Shown here one piece after another: positions 46,007 to 54,300 of a DNA stretch of 64,000 nt. Source of the stretch: Embleya scabrispora (lineage in GTDB: Bacteria > Actinomycetota > Actinomycetes > Streptomycetales > Streptomycetaceae). The translations under genes were made by a program, and so were the position numbers. Where the stretch lies: positions 6,941,288-7,005,287 of the forward strand of contig NZ_MWQN01000001.1 of the NCBI RefSeq assembly GCF_002024165.1. The letters run 5' to 3'. Each line of letters opens with the position of its first letter. Positions within the stretch are counted from its first letter, which is position 1. The notes beneath the pieces were generated by a model. That model saw nothing but the letters and a program-made list of their open reading frames with translations. It had not been told where the DNA came from and did no database searches.

Positions 46007-47045
46007 TCAGCCACCGAGCCTCCACCCGTCGGCGGATTCCCAGCTGCCGAAGCCGCTGGACGGCCCCCACCAGGTGTGACCCAGGACGCGGTCGGTGCCA
46101 ATGGTGAAGGCCTCGATGGTGTTGCTGTCGGGGTTGAAGGCCATGGCCGGCGAGCCGGTCACCGCCCACGGGCTTGCGTTCGCCCGCGTGAGTGACGGTG
46201 GGCGCCAGCCATCCGTGCTCCGCGCTGGCGTGGACGGGCGGGGCGGGCAGCATTGCGCGGGCGGCCAGCGCGGTGGGACGCGCCGCGGGGTCCTTCGCGA
46301 GGGCGGCCTCGACCAGGGGCGCGAGGGAGGCGGGGAGTCCGTCGAGGTCGGGGGCGCGGGTAGTCAGGTTCGCGAACAGTACCGGCAGGGAGTTTCCGGG
46401 GAACGCGGGGCGTCCGGTGGCCGCCCAGGCCAGGACGGCGCCGGCGGCGAACACGTCGCTCTTGGGTCCGACATCGGCGCGTTCGAACTGCTCGGGAGAC
46501 ATGAACCCCAGCGTTCCCACGGTGTGTCCGGTCTCGGTCGGGCCGGCCGTCGTGCCGTCGTCCGGCGTCGCGACCCCGAAGTCGATCACCTTGGGACCCT
46601 CGATGCCCAACACGATGTTCGACGGCTTGACGTCCCGGTGCACCAGGCCGACGGCATGGATCTCGGCGAGTGCCGTGAACAACCCTGCGGCCAGGGCGAG
46701 CAACGACGCCTCGGGCAGCGGCCCGAACTCCTCCACCACCGTGCTCAGGGGAATCCCCGGCACGAACTCGATGGCCAACCACGGGACGTGTGCGTACGGG
46801 TCCGCAGCCAACACCACGGGAGTGAACGGCGAGTTCACTTTCCGCGCGGCCTGCACCTCGCGCACGAACCTGTACCGGAACCCGCCATGGTCGTGGCTCA
46901 GATGCGGATGCACCGTCTTCACCGCCACGGCCGTGCCGTCCGGTGCCCGCCCGAGGAACACACTTGCCGTCGCTCCATACCCCAACCGCCCCACCAGCCG
47001 GAACCCGCCGACCTGCTGTGGATCCCCGCGACCCAACGGCTCCAT
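46007..47045 (-). CDS. serine/threonine protein kinase with out-of-frame propeller fragment
   Basis: From the ATG at 47043-47045 there is a complete Hanks-type kinase domain: VGRLGYGATASVFLGRAPDG, catalytic Lys in VAVKTVHPHL, catalytic loop HRDVKPSNIVLG, DFGVA and GTLGFMSPEQF. No transmembrane segment is visible. After residue about 285 the kinase frame becomes nonsensical. A shifted frame continues with SPWAVTGSPAMAFNPDSN, EAFTIGTDRVLGHTWW and FGSWESADGW, ending at 46007. This resembles the last blade of a lectin-like beta-propeller. The gene has probably lost DNA between kinase and propeller; in its own frame the kinase would read on to 45828. Confidence 0.75.
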
Positions 47046-47191
47046 CACTCCCCCGATTCCGGAGCAACCCCCCGGCTGCGTATCGGCCGCCGCCACCCGA
47101 TGCCACAGACGATCGCACAACCCGGCCCGCCCGCAACCGTTTCGGCCGAACGTCCCCAGGCCGCCGCGCGAGCGAGTCCGTGTGCACGACG

Positions 47192-47760
47192 ATGTCCTCC
47201 TGGTACGACGACGTTCCCGAAGCGCTGCGCGAGCGCGAGCGGGCGGTCCGGCGCCGACCGCGTTCGAACGGATGCGCGTTGCCGAGCTGTCCGCCGCGGG
47301 CGCCCTGCCCGATCGGCGTCCGACCCGCGACACGCAGACCCAGGCACGAGGATGGTTGGGCAAATACTTCATCGAGGAGCGCAGCGCCCTGGTCAGCGAA
47401 CTGACCCAAGCCGACGGACACTCCAGGGACGGCGTCGCCCCACGGATCGATTTCCGCGGCAGGATCGAGCGCGCGATCGTCCGGGGACAGTTGACCGCGT
47501 CCGTGAACGAGACGGTGCGCGAGACACTGTCCCTCGACGACACCCGCTTCCGCGCCCGGGTCGCCCGCGACGCGGCCCGGCACCACGAGCGCGACGACGC
47601 CCTGTGCCATCCGCTGCTCCTGAACCGTTGGACCCGTGAATTGAACGGCATGCGCACCCACGTGGCCGAGCGCATCGGCACGAGCCCCAAGCGGATCGCC
47701 CGAGTCGACGCCGCACGCGTACGCGACCTCGCCGCTTCGGCGGGCTCGAGGCGTTCGTGA
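47192..47760 (+). CDS. hypothetical protein with probable frameshift near 47255
   Basis: The start MSSWYDDVPEALRERERAVR is natural-looking but lies in a different frame from the remainder (TAFERMRVAELSAAGALPDR, ARGWLGKYFIEERSALVSEL, then RTHVAERIGTSPKRIARVDA). One base must be gained or lost near 47255. Both parts are helical and charged. A GTG at 47180 would give a single-frame protein with an Arg-rich start, which is less likely. The downstream gene overlaps the stop by GTGA. No family was recognised. Confidence 0.5.
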
Positions 47761-48068
47761 ACCGGCGGCGCATGCTCGCCGTACTGATCCAACGCGCCGA
47801 GGAGAACAGACGGTTGCGCCTGACGCTCACCGACGCGGTGACGATCGCGGAATACAGTGACCCCGTAGGGCCGCAGAGGGCCGTGCTTGTGGAGCAGGCC
47901 CACGACCAACTCGTGCGACGACACCCCGACCACTATCGCCTGATCCGCGAACTCCTGGCTCCCCATGAACTGCACCCCGGCGTCCTCGACGCCCGGGACA
48001 GCGAGGCCCACGGCCGGCTCAGGACCGAAACCTTCGCGGCCCTGGACCGAACCCACCCACGCCCCTGA
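47757..48068 (+). CDS. hypothetical 103-residue helical protein
   Basis: The GTG start overlaps the stop of the preceding gene (GTGA), so it was co-translated with it. The protein is charged and helical (MLAVLIQRAEENRRLRLTLT, VLVEQAHDQLVRRHPDHYRL). No family or motif was recognised. It is the last intact gene before an IS1380-type remnant. Confidence 0.55.
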   Translation: MNRRRMLAVLIQRAEENRRLRLTLTDAVTIAEYSDPVGPQRAVLVEQAHDQLVRRHPDHYRLIRELLAPHELHPGVLDARDSEAHGRLRTETFAALDRTHPRP

Positions 48069-48174
48069 ACCGGACGCCGTCCCCGCACGCGCGGTGCGTC
48101 GCCGCACACCCGCGCCCCGACGGAGGACCATCCACCACCCTCTCAAGCCGCCCACGAACTCGACACCGCTGTGA

Positions 48175-48762
48175 CCGGATCGCCTCCCGGAACGCCTCGA
48201 CGATCGTCGAAAGCAGCGCGGCCCCGGCCTGCCTGTGGTCGACGAACGCCGCCGGCGGGTGGTGCCCGAAGGACTTCTTCCAGATCGCGGCGGCGTCCTG
48301 CTTCTCGGAGAGCGCGAGCATCAGGACGCCGTCGAGGTCCACGGTCACCCGCCCGTCGGCACCGGGGACGGACGGCCCGACCAACTCCCGCACTCGTTGC
48401 CGGACTGCGCACCGGACGCGCGGATCGCAGCCAGTGCCTTCGGGCCTGCGGCGGCGAGGGTGTCGACCAGTCGGGAGACCGTCAGGTCTGCCCCCTCGCC
48501 GCCACCGGCCCGAACCCCGCCGGTTCCGCGCGCGGCACGCCCACGTCCGCAAGGCAGTCCCCGCCGATCGCGACCGCGAGTGGACATCGAGCAGCACCCT
48601 GCCCGGATCGTGGACTGCACGCGTCTTGCGCGACGGCGCAAGCGCCGCCGAAAACGCGCCATCCAGATCCGACTTGCGGACCGTCTCGACCAGCAGCACC
48701 GCACCGGCCTGCGACACCACCGCCCGGCCGCCGCCCTGAGCACTTTTCGCTTTCCCGATCAC
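48175..48762 (-). mobile_element. IS1380-type transposase remnant
   Basis: Pieces in three frames follow IS1380 transposases in order: VVSQAGAVLLVETVRKSDLD, KTRAVHDPGRVLLD, LAVAIGGDCLADVGV, VSRLVDTLAAAGPKALAAI, VTVDLDGVLMLALSEKQDAA and KKSFGHHPPAAFVDH. The catalytic Asp of the DLD motif is present. The C-terminal half is missing and at least three frameshifts are needed. Confidence 0.85.
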
Positions 48763-48795
48763 CCACCGGACAACTCGCCCCGTGAAAGCGCGAGG

Positions 48796-49236
48796 CTAAC
48801 GCGCCGACGGATTCTGACCGGCGGCGGCGCGGGCGAGGCGGTCGCGCAGTCGCGTCAGCCGATCGATCTCCGCGTCGAGCACGCCGAGGCGGCGGACCAC
48901 GGCAGCCGATGCGGGCGAGCCCACCGACGTCCGTGCGGCCGCCGACGACTCGTCAAGGCCGTCGGATGCCATTGCGGTGGCGGAACAGCGCAGCTCCGAG
49001 TCCTCCGTGAGTTCCGTGAGCAGGTCCAACCGCGAGGCGAAACCGCGTATGTCTTCGACGGTGAGTCCCAGTGCCAGGAGTTCGCGGATCGTACGGACGC
49101 GGGCGACATCGTCGGGGCCGTACACGCGTTGTCCCGACGCGCTGCGGGCCGGGGGCGCAAGCAGGCCGCGCTGCTCGTAGAAGCGGAGTGCACGTGGTGT
49201 TGCTCCGGCCGCCGCCGCGGCATCCCCGATCCGCAC
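48796..49236 (-). CDS. MerR-family transcriptional regulator
   Basis: This 146-residue protein has the N-terminal MerR HTH and wing (RIGDAAAAAGATPRALRFYE, then GQRVYGPDDVARVRTIREL, and LGLTVEDIRGF), followed by a long dimerisation helix (IDRLTRLRDRLARAA). It lacks the Cys pattern of metal sensors, so it probably senses a drug or redox signal. It starts with GTG and follows the oxidoreductase gene by 26 bp on the same strand, so the two form an operon, and it probably controls it. Confidence 0.87.
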   Translation of the reverse strand: MRIGDAAAAAGATPRALRFYEQRGLLAPPARSASGQRVYGPDDVARVRTIRELLALGLTVEDIRGFASRLDLLTELTEDSELRCSATAMASDGLDESSAAARTSVGSPASAAVVRRLGVLDAEIDRLTRLRDRLARAAAGQNPSAR

Positions 49237-49262
49237 CGTCGTTCACCTTTCCCGGTATCTCG

Positions 49263-50288
49263 TCAGGGCGCCACGACCACCGTGCCGAAGTGGCGTCCTG
49301 CGATCATTTCCTGCAACACCGAAGGAGCGCGATCGATGCCCGGGACGACTTCGTACGGGAAGCGGATTGTGCCCTCCCGCAGCCACCGCCCGAACTGCCG
49401 CTCCCACTCGGCGGGCACGCTGGGGTGGTCGACTCCGCGGTATCCGCGCATCGTGATCCCCCGGACGACGAGCCGATAGCTGTCGATCTCCGCGGGGGAA
49501 CTGCCGCCCGCACGATCCGCGGCGAGCTGTCCCGCCAGCGCACCAAGCAACGCGATCCTGGCCCCTGAGCGGGCGATCGCGACGGCCGCGGTCAGCTGTT
49601 CACCGCCGACCATGTCCACCACCACATCGATGCCGTCCGGGGCGGCTTCCGCCAGCAGGGTGGTGAAGGGGCCGGTGCCGCGCACCACGACCGCATCGAA
49701 GCCGAACTCCTTCCGCAACCGTGCGGCCTTCGCCGCCGACCCCGTGCTTCCGACGACCCGACCGGCCCCGAGCAGCCGGGCTATCTGTCCGGCCATGGCT
49801 CCGGTCGCCCCGGCCGCGCCGCTGACGAACACCGTGTCCCCGTCCCGGACCGGGGCCAGGCGCGTGAGGGCTCCGTACGCGGCCGAGCCGGTGGACAGGT
49901 GCGCAACCGGATCCGGCAGCGCGCCGCCGGCCGGGGCGTATCCGTCGGCCCCCAACACGGCGAATTCCCGCCAGCCTTCCAGGTGGACGACCAGGTCGCC
50001 CAGCTCCACCGCGGCGCCTTCCCCCACCGCCGCTACTTCGCCCACCGCAGGACCGAACAGGGTGTCACCGGCATGCAACGGCGGCAACGGGACACCGTCC
50101 GTCTCGTCGCCCATGAGTGTGCGCAAGCCCGGAAACACGAGGAAGTAGCGGTTCCGGACCAGGATTTCGCCGGCACCGAGAGCGCGGAGCGGGACATCGA
50201 AAACGGCCAGGTCATCGGGGACCGGCAGTGCGTGTGGCTGCCTGACGAGTCGGATTTCGCGGGATGAACGGGGAAGGGGTTGGGTCAT
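49263..50288 (-). CDS. NADPH-dependent quinone oxidoreductase/alkenal reductase (MDR family)
   Basis: This 341-residue zinc-independent medium-chain reductase resembles the leukotriene B4 dehydrogenase/curcumin reductase group: VRNRYFLVFPGLRTLMGD at the N-terminus, VFVSGAAGATGAMAGQIARL as the Rossmann glycine motif, and YRLVVRGITMRGYRG. Such enzymes reduce alpha,beta-unsaturated ketones or aldehydes with NADPH. The ATG has AGGAG eight bases upstream. It is transcribed with the MerR gene that follows. The upstream region (50289-50839) has no supported gene. Confidence 0.88.
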   Translation of the reverse strand: MTQPLPRSSREIRLVRQPHALPVPDDLAVFDVPLRALGAGEILVRNRYFLVFPGLRTLMGDETDGVPLPPLHAGDTLFGPAVGEVAAVGEGAAVELGDLVVHLEGWREFAVLGADGYAPAGGALPDPVAHLSTGSAAYGALTRLAPVRDGDTVFVSGAAGATGAMAGQIARLLGAGRVVGSTGSAAKAARLRKEFGFDAVVVRGTGPFTTLLAEAAPDGIDVVVDMVGGEQLTAAVAIARSGARIALLGALAGQLAADRAGGSSPAEIDSYRLVVRGITMRGYRGVDHPSVPAEWERQFGRWLREGTIRFPYEVVPGIDRAPSVLQEMIAGRHFGTVVVAP

Positions 50289-50839
50289 CGGAGTGCTCCT
50301 GGTTGGTGTGCGATGCCGCGCCGGCCAGTGGTCCGGGCCATGGCGCCGCAGCGACGCTAACTCTTGACGCACGGGTCAGAAGCAAGCCCCGCTTCCGTGC
50401 CGGACCGACTCCTCGCCGCCGATCCCGAGCCCGTTCCGGCGGCTGCCGGAGCCGAGGCGGTTCCCGGCCACACAGCAACACAAAGACACGGCGACCTCGG
50501 TCTGCGCCGCGACCGCCCGCCGGTTCACTCTCCGGATTGCGCGCGCCGCAGCCCAACGCCCTGGCGGAGTCGGACGCGTACAGCCACGCTGCCGAGGCGA
50601 GCCGGCCAGGTCAGGCGGAAGTCCCGGGCGAGCCGTAGCCCAGGCGCAGGCATCCCACGAGCATGCGCCGGTCACGCCGGCCGGCGGTTCATGGCCGATG
50701 GCGGTGAACCCACGGGCGGTGGCGGTGTGCCCGTTACGGCGGCGCGCAAGGCGGAGCGGACGAGGCCGTCCAGGTGGTGGGGCCGGACCCCGGAGGGGAG
50801 GAGCTCACGAGACGAGACCTGGCGGATCCCGGAGTCCGC

Positions 50840-51260
50840 CCTCGCGGGTGCGAAGAAGCACGACGCCGCCGGCAGGGACACCGGGAACTCGCGCAACGGC
50901 ACCCGCGCGAAGACCGTGCCGACCGACGTGGGCCCTGTGGAGATCGCGGTGCCGCGTGACCGAACGGCTCGTTCGAGCCGCGGATCGTCCGCAAGCGGCA
51001 GCGGCGCCTGTCGGGGGTGGACGAGATGGTGATCCGCCTGTCGGCGAAGGGCCTGACCACCGGCGAGGCCCAGGCCCACCTCGCGGCGGCCTATGGCACG
51101 GACGTCTCGCGGCAGACGATCTCCACGATCACCGACAAGGTCCTCGACGGCATGGCCGAGTGGCAGAACCGGCCCCTCGACCGAGTCTGTCCCTTCGTCT
51201 TCGTGGACCGCATCAACGTGAAGGCCCGCGACTCCTGGGCCGGATCGATCGGCGGCCACG
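50840..51260 (+). mobile_element. IS256-type transposase remnant
   Basis: The sequence KKHDAAGRDTGNSRNGTRAK and VGPVEIAVPRDR matches the start of the IS256 transposase core. After a shift near 50,975 it continues with KRQRRLSGVDEMVIRLSAKG, EAQAHLAAAYGTDVSRQTIS and MAEWQNRPLDRVCPFVFVDR. It then stops resembling the family after INVKARD. The catalytic region and terminal repeats beyond this point are absent. Confidence 0.88.
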
Positions 51261-51320
51261 ACGTCGGTGACTCTCTTGTCCCGCACACCGACCACCGACC
51301 CTCGTCACGCGAACGTGGAT

Positions 51321-51360
51321 CGGCCCGCCCCGACTCCCATATGGGAGTCGGGGCGGGCCG
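51321..51360. terminator. 40-bp perfect palindrome
   Basis: Bases 51321-51340 and 51341-51360 are perfect reverse complements with no loop. The palindrome lies 27 bp past the stop of the large minus-strand DNRLRE/FG-GAP gene and should fold into a very stable terminator hairpin that also blocks transcription from the IS256 side. Confidence 0.82.
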
Positions 51361-51386
51361 GGTGTGTCGGTGTCGTCGGTCGGCGT

Positions 51387-54300
51387 CTACCAGATGCCGG
51401 CCTGTGCCTCCCAGCTCTTGGTGTAGGTGTTGAGGCCGCCGTCGGCCTTGGCGGTGAACGTAAACGCGGCCCAGTGGGTGGTGCCGTAGTCGTAGACGGC
51501 GGTGATGTCGGCGCGTCCGTCGCCGTCGACGTCCCCGGCGAGTGGCGCCGCGCGCGGCGCCTCCCAGTTCCCGGCCCCGCTGTCCCAACTCGCGAACGGC
51601 GCGTTCAGTGTCCCGTCGGCCTTCGCGAGCAGCGTCCGCAGCGTCGTCCTGGCCCCCGCCTCGCCGAACATCAGCACGATGTCGGCCCGCTTGTCACCAT
51701 TCGTGTCGGCGGCGGTCGCCTGGATCTGCCCGATGTCCCATCCTGCGCCGGGCGCGTTCCAGGAGGCGACGGGGGCGGGGATGGTGCCGTCGGGTCGGGT
51801 GAGGAACCCGAAGGCCTTGGCGTCGCCGTTGTCGTGGACGTAGACCGCCCCCAGGTCGGCGCGCCCGTCCCCGTTCAGATCCCCCAGCGTGTAGCGGGCG
51901 TTCTGGTACCGCCACCAGTCGGGTGTCGTCTCGACCCACCCGTTCACCAAGGTCGCGAACACCCCGCCCGCGGCGGCGGGAAGGCTGTGCGTGGACATCC
52001 GCCCGTCGGCGTACCCCTGCACGAGCACCAGGTCAGCGCGCTTGTCCCCGCTCACGTCCCCGGCCAGCAGCGTCGTGCGGTCGAAGTCCCATCCGGCGGG
52101 GTGTTCCCACCCGACGGGCCCGGACCGGAACCCACCGTCACCCCCGCCGTTCGCAGGGAAGGTGAACACGCGCACGTGCCCGTTGCCGTAGTGGTAGAGC
52201 GCGGCGATGTCGGCGCGCCCGTCCCCGTCGAAGTCCCCGGCGGCGTATTTCGCGTCCCCTTGGCAGAACGTCCCCGCGGGTTGCACGTAACTTTGCCGCG
52301 GATCACCCAACGAGCCGTCCGCGCGCCGCAGTTGCGTGAACCACCCGGTCGCGCACCCGCCGAAGTCGACCACGGTGGCCACATCGGAACGCCCGTCGCC
52401 GTCGAAGTCCCCGGCGAGCATGGTGCGCCCCATCGGCGTCTCGTCGACGCCGGGATACACGGTCGTCCCGCCGGTGTGCATGTTCCACCGGATGTGCCCG
52501 CCCTCGAAGTCGCTGCCGGCCCCGGCCATGACGCCGTATTCGGCGCTGGTGGGGAACCCGAGCGGTCCGGTCTCCCATCCTTGTGCGGCCCAGGTCTCGC
52601 GGATGGAGCCCCACACGGGCCATGCCCCGGTGGCGTCGGATCGGTAGATCGACGCCGTGTCGCCGGTCGCGCCGGGGATGCGGAAGTGTGCGAAGGTGCC
52701 GGGTTTTTGCGCGTTGGTGGGCAGGATGTCGGTGGAGGGGAACCCGAGGACGCTGCGGGGGCCGCCCATGGTTTGCCAGCGTTCGTGGATGGGGCCGTTG
52801 AGGATGTGGGCGCCGAGGGTGTCGGTCCAGGTGATGGCGCCGGTTCCGGTGGTTGTGGTGCCGGCGAAGAGGCTTTCGCTGCCGATGGTGGTTTGTGCGC
52901 CGTCCTTGACGGGGTTCTCGTCGCTGCTGGGGTAGCCCAGTGGTCCGCTGGTGCCGCCGGTGGTCAGCCATTTGTCGCGGATGCCGCCGTAGGCGGACCA
53001 GGCGCCGGTGGTGGGGGACCAGTGGATGGAGGCGCCGGCGGTGGTGCCGGTGTTGCCGCCCTGGAAGTCGGCGTACCTGCCGACGGTGTCCGCTTCGGTC
53101 TTGATGCCGGTGAGGGGGAGTTTCAGTGGTCCGGCGGGTCCGCCCAGTTTCTTGTATTTCGCCAGGACGGGTCCGCAGAGCTTGAGTTTGGCGGCGGTGT
53201 TGGTGGGATCGGCGGGGTTGGTGAACGATTCGCAGGTGTCCCATTTGGTCTGGTCGTCGGCGATCAGCCGTCCGGGTTCGAAGGCGTTGCCGTCGGTGCC
53301 GGGGGTCTTGCCGCGGAAGACGTAGAGGCGGCCGAGGGAGTCCTTGGCCCACGCGTCCGCCTTGCCGTCGCCGTCGAGGTCCCCGTCGGAGCGGACCTCG
53401 GTGTAGACGGCGGTGGTGAATCCGGTGCCGATCAGGGTGCGGGCGGCGGTGTTGCCGAGGGCGGTGACGTCGGCGGTGCCGTCCGCGTTCTTCTTCGACG
53501 CGTACTGGTACAACGAGCCGCTCACGCGGTCGCGGGCCCACAGGTCGGGCAGTCCGTCGCCGGTGGCGTCCCCGGGCGCGATCAGGTCGAGGTTGCCCCA
53601 GTCGCCGGTGCCGACGAGGGAGGCGTGGTCGAAGACGGAGGCGCTGTTGGCGCCGTGGAAGAGCCACAGACGTGGGGCGCCGGTGGTGTCGGTCTCGACG
53701 GTGATCAGATCCAGACCCGCGTTCGCGGCTTGGCCCGGGACCGGGTCGACGTTGCCGGGTGCGACGATCTGGGTGGTCTTGCCCCAGTTGCTCGCGTAGT
53801 CGGCGCAGGGCGTGTTCGGCCGGGTGAGGTCGACGCAGCCGTCGGCGGGGGGTTTGGGGACGGGGCTGCGGCGGCTGGTGCTGAAGTAGCGCCCGTTGGG
53901 GTCGAGGCCGTTGTTGCGGTAGAGGAAGACCTGACCGCCGCCGAGGGCATAGAGGTTGTCGCGGTAGATGCCCGCGCCGCCGCGGTGGGAGATGCCGGTG
54001 CCGGTCCAGGACGGTTTCCCGTTCTCGGTACCGGGCCCCTGGTTGGCGGGGGAGGCGACGACTCCGCCGGTGGTGGGGTCGGTGGTGGAGCCGTACATGC
54101 GCAGCGCGCCGGAGTCGTCGACGGTGAGCAGGTCGGGGAGTTTGTTGCCGTCGATGTCGCCGATGGACAGCGTGGCGTTGGGGTCGGCGGCGACGAAGAA
54201 CGTGTAAAGGGATTGCGGGGAGCGGTTTCCGGCCTTGTCGACGGTTTGCGCGTACAGGTGGTGGGTGTACCACATGCCGACGGGCAGGTCCTTGATCCGC

